Positions 1 through 5,905 are shown, counted from the first letter of the stretch. The stretch is DNA of 9,028 bases from an uncultured Oscillospiraceae bacterium (GCA_947631805.1 CANRNA010000060.1:1-9028), one strand, 5' to 3'. The notes: generated by a model not told the origin, from the letters alone. Numbers and translations: made by a program.

Positions 1-1043
1 ACGCGCTCCTCCTTCTCCGCCCTGTCCAGCTGCCCCGCCATGGCCGCCGCCTTCGTCCCCGGCCGGACGGAATAGGGGAAGGCGTGGACATAGAAAAAGC
101 CGCACCGCTCCAAAAAAGCCAGGGTGGCCGCAAAATCCTCCTCGCTCTCCCCAGGAAAGCCGCATATCAGGTCCGCTGTGAGACTGCATCCGGGAAAATA
201 CCGCCGCAGACGGCCGCACACCGCCTCAAAGGCGGCGGTGTCATACTTCCGCCCCATCCGCCGGAGGGTGTCGTCACAGCCGGACTGCAGCGACAGGTGG
301 AAGTGGGGGCACACCCTCCCCAGGGCCGCCAGCCGGGCGCAGAAGTCCTCCGTCACCACCGTGGGCTCCAGGGACCCCAGGTGTACGCGCACCCCGGGGG
401 CCGCCCCGGCGATGGCCTCCACCGCGTCCGCCAGACCCGGTCTGTCCGGCAGGTCCTTGCCGTATGAGGCGATCTCGATGCCGGTGACCACGATCTCCAA
501 AAAGCCCTCCGCCGCCAGGCGCGCCGCCTGGGCGGCGCAGTCCGCCGTGGGCAGGGACCGGACACGGCCTCTCGTATAGGGGATGATGCAGTAGGTGCAG
601 AAATTGTCGCACCCGTCCTGTATCTTCAGCATGGCCCGTGTCCGCCCCGCCGCCGCCCCGGCGGGCAGGGGCTCGAAATACCGCCGCCGGAAGGGGTCGT
701 CCACCGCCGTGGCCGGGACTGCCCGCTCTATGGCGTCGGCCAGGGCCCGCTTGTCCCCGCTGCCGAACACGATGTCGGCCCCCAGGGCCTTCACCTGCTC
801 CGGCTCCAGCTGGGAAAAGCACCCGCACACCACCGTCAGGGCCCCAGGGTTCTTCCCCCGGAGCCGCCGGATGGCCTGGCGGGACTTGCGCCCGCTCTCG
901 GCGGTGACGGCGCAGGTGTTGACGATGACCACGTCTGCCCCCTCCTCCGCCGGGGTGAACCCCCGCTCCCGGAGCATGGTCTCCAGGGCCTGGGTCTCGT
1001 ATTGGTTCACCTTGCAGCCCAAGGTGTAACAAGCGTACTTCAT
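1..1043 (-). CDS. mtaB: tRNA N6-threonylcarbamoyladenosine-37 methylthiotransferase MtaB (3' end outside window)
   Basis: Radical SAM methylthiotransferase that converts t6A37 to ms2t6A37 in tRNAs decoding ANN codons; it acts in the cytosol. The 347 visible residues start MKYACYTLGCKVNQYET, the usual MtaB opening. The N-terminal UPF0004 domain carries cluster-ligand candidates C10, C44 and C75. The radical SAM core has the CxxxCxxC motif at C145, C149 and C152 (DGCDNFCTYCIIPYTRGR), followed by TGIEIASYG (188-195), SLQSG (251-255) and GFPGE (295-299). The C-terminal part, including the TRAM RNA-binding domain, lies beyond the left edge. The start at 1043 is preceded by an AAAAGG/AAGG purine stretch. 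The frame was checked codon by codon to the window edge and has no stop. Family members are about 430-450 residues, so roughly 80-100 are missing. MiaB and RimO are the alternatives, but the opening motif and the spacing fit MtaB better. Confidence 0.95.
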   Translation of the reverse strand, partial: MKYACYTLGCKVNQYETQALETMLRERGFTPAEEGADVVIVNTCAVTAESGRKSRQAIRRLRGKNPGALTVVCGCFSQLEPEQVKALGADIVFGSGDKRALADAIERAVPATAVDDPFRRRYFEPLPAGAAAGRTRAMLKIQDGCDNFCTYCIIPYTRGRVRSLPTADCAAQAARLAAEGFLEIVVTGIEIASYGKDLPDRPGLADAVEAIAGAAPGVRVHLGSLEPTVVTEDFCARLAALGRVCPHFHLSLQSGCDDTLRRMGRKYDTAAFEAVCGRLRRYFPGCSLTADLICGFPGESEEDFAATLAFLERCGFFYVHAFPYSVRPGTKAAAMAGQLDRAEKEER

Positions 1044-1048
1044 AAGCC

Positions 1049-1077
1049 TTGCCTTTTCCCACCGCGCAGTATATAAT
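1049..1077 (+). promoter_or_regulatory. Sigma-A-type promoter for the cysteine desulfurase
   Basis: The -35 is TTGCCT (1049-1054), then a 17-bp spacer, then a perfect TATAAT (1072-1077). Transcription would start near 1084, giving a leader of only about 12 nt before the ATG at 1096. The -35 lies inside the predicted mtaB leader on the other strand. Confidence 0.65.
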
Positions 1078-1096
1078 CGGGGCGGTGATTTTGAAA
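1068..1096 (-). promoter_or_regulatory. Putative mtaB promoter, opposed to and overlapping the desulfurase promoter
   Basis: On the minus strand there is TTTCAA (-35, 1091-1096), 17 bp, then TATACT (-10, 1068-1073). The -35 is weak (3 of 6 matches) and the -10 is 5 of 6. The two -10 boxes of the opposed promoters share positions 1072-1073, and this -35 abuts the desulfurase start codon. Confidence 0.45.
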
Positions 1097-2223
1097 TGAT
1101 CTATCTTGACAACGCGGCCACCACCCCGGTGTGCCCGGAGGCGGCCCAGGCCGCCATGGAGGCCATGACGACCGCATTCGGAAATCCCAGCTCCACCCAC
1201 GCCCCCGGCCGGGCGGCGCGGGCGCTGCTGGCAGATGCACGCGCCGCCGTGGCCCAAAGCATCGGCGCTTCCCCCGAGGAGATCGCCTTCACCTCCGGCG
1301 GCACCGAGGGAGACAGCTGGGCCATCCGCTCCGGGGCCTATCTCATGCGCCATAAGGGCCGTCACATCATAAGCTCTCTCACGGAGCACGACGCGGTGCG
1401 AAAGGCCCTGGACCATCTCCAGAGCCAGGGCTGGGAGGTCACCCGCCTCGCCCCCGGTCCCGACGGGGCCGTATCCGCCGCCGACGTGGCCGCCGCTCTC
1501 CGGCCAGACACGGCGCTGGTGAGCCTGATGCTGGTCAACAACGAGACCGGCGCCATCACGGACCTCCCCGCCGTGGTCCGGGCCGTCCGCCAGGCGGGCT
1601 GCCCCGCCCTGGTGCACACCGACGCGGTCCAGGGCTGGATGAAGGTGCCCTTTACAGTCGGGAGCCTGGGCGCGGACATGATCTCCCTGTCCGGCCACAA
1701 GATACACGCCCCCAAGGGCGTGGGGGCCCTGTACATCCGCCGGGGGGTGCGTCTGCCGCCTCTGCTGCCCGGCGGGGGCCAGGAGGATGGCCGCCGTTCC
1801 GGCACCGAGAACATGCCCGGCATAGCGGCGCTGGCCGCCGCCGTCAGGGCCGCCCGCGCGGACGCCCACGCACCGGCCAGGATGGCCGCCCTCCGCCAGA
1901 GGGCCGTGGACAGCCTCACCGCCGCCGCGCCGGAGCTCACCGTCCTGGGCGGCGGGGCGCCCCACATCCTGTGCCTGTCCCTGCCCGGATATAAGAGCGA
2001 GGTGCTCTTGAATTACCTGGACGCCCTGGGCATAAGCGTGTCCAAGGGCTCGGCCTGCAAGCGGGGGGCCCGCAGCCACGTGCTGGAGGCCATGGGCCTG
2101 GAGCCCAGGGTCATCGACGGGGCCATACGGGTGAGCCTGGGGCGGTTCAACACCGAGGGGGATATAGACGCCCTGTGCGCGGGGCTCCTCCGCGCCCGTG
2201 CGGAGCTGTATAAGGTCCTTTGA
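1096..2223 (+). CDS. Cysteine desulfurase (NifS/IscS family, class V aminotransferase fold)
   Basis: PLP enzyme that takes sulfur from L-cysteine, leaving alanine, and carries it as a persulfide for Fe-S cluster and thio-cofactor assembly. It has 375 residues, a normal length. The start MIYLDNAATTP is the classic N-terminus. Visible landmarks are the TSGGTE phosphate-binding loop (66-71), H98 stacking on PLP, D176 in HTDAVQ, the Schiff-base lysine K202 in SGHK, RSGTEN (234-239), and the catalytic cysteine C321 in GSAC followed by KRGARSHVL. The purine-rich stretch before the ATG (GGGGCGGTG) is a poor ribosome binding site. No iscU, thiI or mnmA follows; a terminator does. The back-to-back mtaB is an obvious sulfur and Fe-S consumer, but a specific pairing is inference. 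Which of NifS, IscS or a thiI-partner type it is cannot be settled from sequence alone. Confidence 0.95.
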   Translation: MIYLDNAATTPVCPEAAQAAMEAMTTAFGNPSSTHAPGRAARALLADARAAVAQSIGASPEEIAFTSGGTEGDSWAIRSGAYLMRHKGRHIISSLTEHDAVRKALDHLQSQGWEVTRLAPGPDGAVSAADVAAALRPDTALVSLMLVNNETGAITDLPAVVRAVRQAGCPALVHTDAVQGWMKVPFTVGSLGADMISLSGHKIHAPKGVGALYIRRGVRLPPLLPGGGQEDGRRSGTENMPGIAALAAAVRAARADAHAPARMAALRQRAVDSLTAAAPELTVLGGGAPHILCLSLPGYKSEVLLNYLDALGISVSKGSACKRGARSHVLEAMGLEPRVIDGAIRVSLGRFNTEGDIDALCAGLLRARAELYKVL

Positions 2224-2244
2224 CACCAGGAGAGGGCATAACGT

Positions 2245-2276
2245 GACCGGCGGGGATGTTCCCCCGCCGGTCTTTG
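2245..2276 (+). terminator. Intrinsic terminator after the cysteine desulfurase
   Basis: An 11-bp perfect GC stem, GACCGGCGGGG (2245-2255) with CCCCGCCGGTC (2262-2272), closes a 6-nt loop. TTTG follows, so the U-tract is short. It begins 21 nt after the stop codon, between convergent genes, and the hairpin may also help end the minus-strand transcript. Confidence 0.75.
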
Positions 2277-2285
2277 TATGTCACA

Positions 2286-2702
2286 TCACTGCTCCAGATA
2301 TTTTGTGACCTCGGGCCCGAAGGAGGCCGGGTCGGCGGAGACGGTCACGGTAAAGGTGATGCTCTCCGACTGGCCGAACCGCTCCAGCCAGGAGAGGAAC
2401 TGGCTCAGCTCCTCCTCGGAGGCGGGCCGGATGATCTTGAACAGATTGTCTATGAACACATGGGTGATGTCAAAGTTCCCGGCGGCCAGGCCGCTGATGA
2501 AGCCGCGCATCAGGTCGATGGAGTTGATCCCGTACTGCGAGGCGTGGATGAGCCGCGCCTGATAGGGGATATCGTATGTAAGGACCTTGTCCTTTTCGAT
2601 GCAGATCACGTCGCCGTGCTCCTCATCCACCGCTTTGCGTACCAGCTCTACCAGCTGTTTTGTTTTGCCGGTCCCTTTGAGACCCATGATCAATCTTATC
2701 AA
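2286..2702 (-). CDS. Small P-loop NTPase of unknown function
   Basis: A 138-residue protein with a clear Walker A motif, GLKGTGKT (7-14), directly after a short beta strand (IRLIM). A hydrophobic strand ending in aspartate, HVFID (81-85), is the likely Walker B. No signal peptide or membrane segment is visible. The protein is too short for a PilT or AAA hexamer subunit, although I recall similar clostridial proteins being given loose PilT-like or ATP-binding labels; I do not assign a function. The start is TTG at 2702, chosen because it gives the beta strand before Walker A and lies 12 nt after a good GAAGGGAG site (2715-2722). The next in-frame ATG (2687) has no binding site and removes that strand. 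An in-frame TAG upstream and no intervening ATG exclude a longer form. It lies 96 bp after pgi and may have its own promoter. Confidence 0.8.
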   Translation of the reverse strand: MIRLIMGLKGTGKTKQLVELVRKAVDEEHGDVICIEKDKVLTYDIPYQARLIHASQYGINSIDLMRGFISGLAAGNFDITHVFIDNLFKIIRPASEEELSQFLSWLERFGQSESITFTVTVSADPASFGPEVTKYLEQ

Positions 2703-2714
2703 GAGATCATCACG

Positions 2715-2722
2715 CTCCCTTC
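2715..2722 (-). promoter_or_regulatory. Ribosome binding site supporting a TTG start for the P-loop gene
   Basis: GAAGGGAG on the minus strand, 12 nt before the TTG at 2702. The spacing is a little long. An ATG and a GTG lie nearer, but both are in a frame that stops within four codons. Confidence 0.5.
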
Positions 2723-2735
2723 TGAAGTTGCCCTT

Positions 2736-2764
2736 ATTCTAACATCTTTCCCGTCACACTGCAA
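2736..2764 (-). promoter_or_regulatory. Putative promoter of the P-loop gene
   Basis: On the minus strand there is TTGCAG (2759-2764), a 17-bp spacer, then TAGAAT (2736-2741). The -10 is 5 of 6 and the -35 only 3 of 6. It coincides with the 15-bp inverted repeat at 2740-2778: the -35 sits in the loop and the -10 overlaps one arm. Confidence 0.4.
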
Positions 2765-2778
2765 CGGGAAAGATGTTA
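2740..2778. repeat. Perfect 15-bp inverted repeat between pgi and the P-loop gene
   Basis: The arms are TAACATCTTTCCCGT (2740-2754) and its exact complement ACGGGAAAGATGTTA (2764-2778), around a 9-nt loop. No U-tract follows on either strand, so an ordinary intrinsic terminator for pgi is doubtful. It could be a processing or stability hairpin at the pgi 3' end, or an operator on the downstream promoter. Confidence 0.8.
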
Positions 2779-2798
2779 AAAATGTGGGAATTTTTCCG

Positions 2799-4064
2799 TC
2801 AGGCGCCGGGCTTGCCCAGCATACGGAACATATTTTTCTTGTAGGCCTCCACGCCGGGCTGGTCGAAGGGGTTCACCCCCAGCATATAGCCGCTGATGGC
2901 GCAGGCCACCTCAAAGAAGCACACCAGCTCCGCGAAGCCCTCCTCGTCCCGCAGAGGGACGCTCACGCCCATATTGGGCACGCCTCCGGCCACGTGGGCG
3001 GCCTTCACCGCCTCCATGGCCACCCGGGATATCTCTCCCAGGCCCCGTCCGGCCAGATAGTTCAGCCCGTCCGGGTCGCCCATGACGAAGGGCATCTCAT
3101 AGTCCCGCCGGGGCCGGTCGAAGCTTACCACGGTCTCCATCAGGGTGCGGGGGCCGTCCTGGATGTACTGGCCCATGGAGTGCAGGTCCGCGTTGTACTC
3201 CACCGACGCCGGGTATATGCCCACGCCGTTTTTGCCCTCGCTCTCCCCGTACAGCTGCTTCCACCACTCCGCCATGTAGCGGAACGACGGCTCGTAGCTG
3301 GCCAGTATCTCTATCTTCTTGCCCCTGGAATACAGGGCGTTGCGGGTGGCGGCATACTGCCAGGCGGGGTTGTCCGGGTTGCGCAGGTCCAGCTCATACA
3401 GCGCCTCCGCCGCCGCGCCCACCAACGTGTGCACGTCGCAGCCCGCCGCCGCCAGGGGCAGCAGCCCCACCGCGGACAGCACGCTGAACCGGCCGCCCAC
3501 GTCGTCAGGCACCACGAAGGTCTCGTAGCCCTCCCGGTCGGCGATGGTCTTCAGCACGCCGCGGGCCCTGTCGGTGGTGGCGTAGATGCGCTTGCGGGCA
3601 CCCGCGCCGTACTTCTTCTCCAGCAGTCCCCGGAAGATGCGAAACGCCGCCGCGGGCTCCAAGGTCGTGCCGGACTTGGACACCACGTTCACGGAGAAGT
3701 CCCTGTCCCCCAGCCGGTCCAGCTTATCGTTCAGATCGTCCGGAGACAGCCCCGTCCCGGCGAATATCACCTCGGGCCCGTTCTTGGGCCGGATGAGCTC
3801 TATACCGGCCCGGGCGCCCAGATAGCTGCCGCCGATGCCCACCACCACCAGCACCTCGCTGGTGTCGCGGATGCGCTCCGCCGCGGCCATGATCTGTTTC
3901 AGCTCGCCGCCCTGTACCCGGCGGGGCAGCTCCCGCCAGCCGGTGAACTCCGCCCCGGCGCCTTTTCCCTCCGCCAGCGCCCTGTGGGCCTGGCCCGCCG
4001 CGCCGTAATCCGGCCCGGTGCTGTCCAGAAAGCTCAATGCCCCCGAAAGATCGACTTTTACCAT
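2799..4064 (-). CDS. pgi: Glucose-6-phosphate isomerase
   Basis: Cytosolic glycolytic enzyme interconverting glucose-6-phosphate and fructose-6-phosphate. The 421 residues follow the Bacillus-type sequence closely: GIGGS (76-80), the sugar-phosphate-binding SKSGTT (129-134), signature DVGGRFS (188-194), the active-site glutamate region GESEGK (273-278), H295 in NADLHSMGQY, and the second signature ending DQPGVEAYKK (401-410) with the catalytic lysine. It is about 30 residues shorter than the B. subtilis enzyme, mainly in the loop after GARAGIEL, with no active-site loss. I chose ATG 4064 because AGGAGGG (4074-4080) lies 9 nt upstream. The in-frame ATG at 4136 precedes the -10 box of the predicted promoter, so it would not be transcribed from it. 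It is read separately from the carboxypeptidase gene upstream, and no convincing terminator follows. Confidence 0.97.
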   Translation of the reverse strand: MVKVDLSGALSFLDSTGPDYGAAGQAHRALAEGKGAGAEFTGWRELPRRVQGGELKQIMAAAERIRDTSEVLVVVGIGGSYLGARAGIELIRPKNGPEVIFAGTGLSPDDLNDKLDRLGDRDFSVNVVSKSGTTLEPAAAFRIFRGLLEKKYGAGARKRIYATTDRARGVLKTIADREGYETFVVPDDVGGRFSVLSAVGLLPLAAAGCDVHTLVGAAAEALYELDLRNPDNPAWQYAATRNALYSRGKKIEILASYEPSFRYMAEWWKQLYGESEGKNGVGIYPASVEYNADLHSMGQYIQDGPRTLMETVVSFDRPRRDYEMPFVMGDPDGLNYLAGRGLGEISRVAMEAVKAAHVAGGVPNMGVSVPLRDEEGFAELVCFFEVACAISGYMLGVNPFDQPGVEAYKKNMFRMLGKPGA

Positions 4065-4073
4065 ATCAAGCGG

Positions 4074-4080
4074 CCCTCCT
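4074..4080 (-). promoter_or_regulatory. Ribosome binding site fixing the pgi start
   Basis: AGGAGGG on the minus strand, 9 nt before ATG 4064. It decides against the upstream in-frame ATG at 4136. Confidence 0.85.
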
Positions 4081-4094
4081 GCCTCTTTAGCTGC

Positions 4095-4111
4095 GGCGGG
4101 ACGCGCCCGCC
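4095..4111 (-). other. Small GC hairpin in the pgi leader
   Basis: GGCGGG (4095-4100) pairs with CCCGCC (4106-4111) around a 5-nt loop, within the predicted 54-nt leader and 14 nt upstream of the ribosome binding site. It may only stabilise the 5' end. Confidence 0.4.
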
Positions 4112-4124
4112 TGTGATACTTGGC

Positions 4125-4153
4125 ATTATAGCGCATCCCGCCGTATTTTTCAA
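4125..4153 (-). promoter_or_regulatory. Strong sigma-A promoter for pgi
   Basis: Minus-strand TTGAAA (-35, 4148-4153), 17-bp spacer, perfect TATAAT (-10, 4125-4130). The start would fall near 4118, giving a leader of about 54 nt. This is one of the best promoter matches in the window. Confidence 0.8.
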
Positions 4154-4159
4154 GTCGTC

Positions 4160-4223
4160 TTTTTCCTGAAAGTGGGGAACATCCTCCAAAAACCGCCTGT
4201 TTTTCCCGTCAAAATGGGGAATA
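4160..4223. repeat. Two related repeats, 40 bp apart, upstream of the pgi promoter
   Basis: On the plus strand, TTTTTCC followed by a short gap and GTGGGGAACAT starts at 4160. TTTTTCCCGTCAAAATGGGG, continuing AATAT, starts at 4200. Each is an imperfect dyad of TTCC(C) and GGGGAA. They sit immediately upstream of the pgi -35 box, at a spacing of close to four helical turns, where tandem regulator sites would be expected. Confidence 0.45.
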
Positions 4224-4243
4224 TGTGCCACTCCTGTCCTGTA

Positions 4244-5395
4244 TCACACCGCCCTCCAGCCTATGAGCGCCCCCAAAAGCCTTCCGTACACCGCCCAGAA
4301 GGACAGCCGCTCCACGCTCCCGGCGGCCACGATGTCCACCCTGGCCAGCACCTGGTCCCCCGCCCGGACGGTCAGCGTCCCCAGGCTCTGCCCCTGGCTC
4401 ACCGGGGCGGTCACCCGCTCGGCCAGCTCCACCCGGTAGTCCAGCTCCTTCAGTGCCCCCTTCTCCTGGAGCAGATACTCCCCGCCGGTGAACATGGGCT
4501 GGACGCTGTCCGCCGTCCCCAGGGCCACCGGCACCGGGGGGAGGGCCTGGCCGGGCCGCAAGGACGCAAGCCCATAGTTGGCGAAGGCGTAGTTCAGCAG
4601 GGTGCGGGCGTCCTCGAACCGCTTGGCGGAGGTCTCCCCGTGGAGCACCACGGCGATGTACTCCACCCCGTCCCGCTCCGCCGTGGCGGCCAGGCAGTAC
4701 ATGGCCTTGGCGGTGAAGCCGGTCTTCAGCCCCGTGGCCCCCTCGTAGCCGTAGATGAGCCGGTTGGTGTTGGAGAGGCCGAACTCCCCGTTCCGGACCG
4801 TGTCCATCCACACGGTGGTGTACTCCTTGATGACGCTGTGGCCGATGAGCTCCCGGCTCATGAGGGCAATGTCGTAGGCGGAGGTGTAGTGGTCGTCGTC
4901 GTCATACAGGCCCGTGCAGTTGGTGAAGTGGGTGTCGGCCATGCCCAGCTCCCCCGCCCGCTGGTTCATCCGCTGGACGAAGGCCTCCTCCGACCCGGCG
5001 ATATGCTCGGCCAGGGCCACGGCGCAGTCGTTGGCGCTGACCACGGCCACGCACTTGAGCATCTCCGACACGCTCATCTGCTCCCCCGGCTCCAGCCATA
5101 TCTGGCTGCCGCCCATGGACGAAGCCGTCTCCGAGGCGGTCACCATGGTGTCCATGGTGACGGTCCCCGCCTCCACGGCCTCCACCACCAGCAGCATGGT
5201 CATCACTTTGGTGACGCTGGCCGGGGGGCAGTGGACGTGGGACTGCTTTTCATAGAGCACCGTGCCCGTGCTCTTCTCCATCAGCACTGCGTAAGGGGCC
5301 TGGATGTTGATGGCGTCCTCCGGCAGGGTCTCCACGGCGTAGGCGGGGGTGGTCAGCAGCAGTGCGGACAGCATGAATGCCACAAGCTTTCTCAT
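4244..5395 (-). CDS. dacF: D-alanyl-D-alanine carboxypeptidase (penicillin-binding protein 5 / DacF family)
   Basis: Secreted serine DD-peptidase that trims the terminal D-Ala from peptidoglycan stem peptides outside the membrane. It has 383 residues. The signal peptide is MRKLVAFMLSALLLTTPAYA, with cleavage likely after A20. The catalytic motifs are intact: S60-V-T-K63 (nucleophile and base), S120-A-N122 and K224-T-G226. A PBP5-type C-terminal domain follows (about 275-355), then a hydrophobic/amphipathic tail (360-383) suited to membrane anchoring. The start at 5395 puts the signal peptide at the N-terminus and has GGAG 6 nt upstream; the frame is open further upstream but adds a charged 25-residue extension through the structured leader. 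In B. subtilis DacF is forespore-specific, but the usual spoIIA neighbours are absent here, so DacF versus another PBP5 paralogue is uncertain. The family call itself is firm. Confidence 0.93.
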   Translation of the reverse strand: MRKLVAFMLSALLLTTPAYAVETLPEDAINIQAPYAVLMEKSTGTVLYEKQSHVHCPPASVTKVMTMLLVVEAVEAGTVTMDTMVTASETASSMGGSQIWLEPGEQMSVSEMLKCVAVVSANDCAVALAEHIAGSEEAFVQRMNQRAGELGMADTHFTNCTGLYDDDDHYTSAYDIALMSRELIGHSVIKEYTTVWMDTVRNGEFGLSNTNRLIYGYEGATGLKTGFTAKAMYCLAATAERDGVEYIAVVLHGETSAKRFEDARTLLNYAFANYGLASLRPGQALPPVPVALGTADSVQPMFTGGEYLLQEKGALKELDYRVELAERVTAPVSQGQSLGTLTVRAGDQVLARVDIVAAGSVERLSFWAVYGRLLGALIGWRAV

Positions 5396-5410
5396 CGTTA
5401 TCTCCATTCC

Positions 5411-5489
5411 GCCGCTGCCAAGGCGCGGCAACCTTTTTCGGGCGTCCGCGGACAAGGGACGCCCCCACATCCAAATGGATATTGGGGCG
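5411..5489 (-). promoter_or_regulatory. Structured leader of the carboxypeptidase gene with competing hairpins
   Basis: Three pairings are visible. First, a 30-bp dyad at 5460-5489 has CGCCCC outside and ATCCA inside, pairing symmetrically with TGGAT and GGGGCG. Second, GGGCGTCC (5440-5447) pairs with GGACGCCC (5457-5464). Third, GCCGC (5411-5415) pairs with GCGGC (5425-5429) just before the GGAG site. The first two share 5460-5464 and cannot form together. No U-tract follows, so any control would more likely act on translation or stability, or on DNA as an operator at the dyad. Confidence 0.4.
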
Positions 5490-5495
5490 GGCGCT

Positions 5496-5526
5496 GGATT
5501 ATGCCGGAAAAGCGCCGGGCAAATAC
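5496..5526 (-). promoter_or_regulatory. Possible forespore-sigma-type promoter for the carboxypeptidase gene
   Basis: Minus-strand GTATT (5522-5526), 16-bp spacer, GGCATAAT (5498-5505). This resembles the GYATA / GGnnAnAnT type read by sigma-F, with one mismatch in the -35 and at least one in the -10. No good sigma-A promoter is evident in the 174 bp upstream of the start. Transcription would start at about the edge of the 5460-5489 dyad. Confidence 0.3.
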
Positions 5527-5569
5527 CGCCGGAAACGGGCCGTAATGCACACCGTCAACACGCTTTTAC

Positions 5570-5612
5570 ACAAAAGGCCCCTCTCGCACTGTCGAGGCGA
5601 GGGGCCTTTTGT
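5570..5612 (-). terminator. Strong intrinsic terminator after rqcP
   Basis: A 14-bp stem, ACAAAAGGCCCCTC (5570-5583) with GAGGGGCCTTTTGT (5599-5612), begins just after the rqcP stop codon. In the minus direction the stem ends in a TTTTGTGT tract. The symmetry means it could also stop transcription from the other side. It ends the flippase-mazG-hup-rqcP block. Confidence 0.9.
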
Positions 5613-5618
5613 CGAAAC

Positions 5619-5858
5619 TCATATCTCCCTGTACATGGCGGGGGCGTCGGCCTTGGCAACGCTCTCCCCCACGCTGACCACCTCCACACGGGTGGTCCTG
5701 GCGCCGAAGCGGACCTCTATCACGTCCCCGGGCTTCACGTCCCGGGAGGCCTTCGCCAGGGCGCCGTTCACCGTCACCCTGCCGCCGTCGCAGGCCTCGT
5801 TGGCCACGGTGCGGCGCTTGATGAGCCGGGAGACCTTCAAAAACTTGTCCAAACGCAT
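5619..5858 (-). CDS. rqcP: RqcP (YabO), S4-domain ribosome quality control factor
   Basis: A 79-residue RNA-binding protein of one S4 domain (about 1-60), opening MRLDKFLKVSRLIKRRTVAN, nearly the same as B. subtilis YabO/RqcP. In Firmicutes RqcP binds stalled 50S-peptidyl-tRNA complexes and helps RqcH add alanine tails. The basic RLIKRR stretch (11-16) is the expected RNA-contact helix, and GGRVTVNG (25-32) and KPGDVIEVRFG (42-52) are the usual S4 turns. AGGTGGTG (5864-5871) lies 5 nt before the ATG. It follows hup by 66 bp, with a GC hairpin between, and a terminator follows it directly. In related genomes yabP often comes next; it is absent here. Hsp15 of Proteobacteria is a relative, but the length and context favour RqcP. 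Confidence 0.93.
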   Translation of the reverse strand: MRLDKFLKVSRLIKRRTVANEACDGGRVTVNGALAKASRDVKPGDVIEVRFGARTTRVEVVSVGESVAKADAPAMYREI

Positions 5859-5881
5859 CGTATCACCACCTGAAAAGCCAA

Positions 5882-5905
5882 GCGGCGCGGGTCATCCCGC
5901 GCCGC
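5882..5905 (-). other. Intercistronic GC hairpin between hup and rqcP
   Basis: A perfect 10-bp stem, GCGGCGCGGG (5882-5891) with CCCGCGCCGC (5896-5905), closes a 4-nt loop. On the minus strand TTGGCTTTTC follows, a broken U-tract. It is placed to act as a partial terminator or as a 3' stabiliser of the hup message, lowering rqcP output relative to hup. Confidence 0.6.

Noticed and set aside
274..2226. Very long open frame (650 codons) antisense to the cysteine desulfurase and mtaB
   Set aside because: It is low-complexity, rich in Gly, Ala, Arg and Pro, and covers two well-recognised genes in other frames. Long shadow frames are expected at this GC content.
4065..4136. Longer pgi reading from the in-frame ATG at 4136
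   Set aside because: The -10 box and the start region of the predicted promoter lie inside this extension, and a textbook ribosome binding site precedes ATG 4064.
2256..4169. 637-codon plus-strand frame opposite the P-loop gene and pgi
   Set aside because: A shadow of pgi, rich in His and Gly, and it runs straight through intergenic regulatory DNA.
4172..5545. 457-codon plus-strand frame opposite the carboxypeptidase gene
   Set aside because: His/Gly/Val repeats such as a GGGVVVVVV stretch arise from the complement of Asp/His codons; there is no domain or plausible start.
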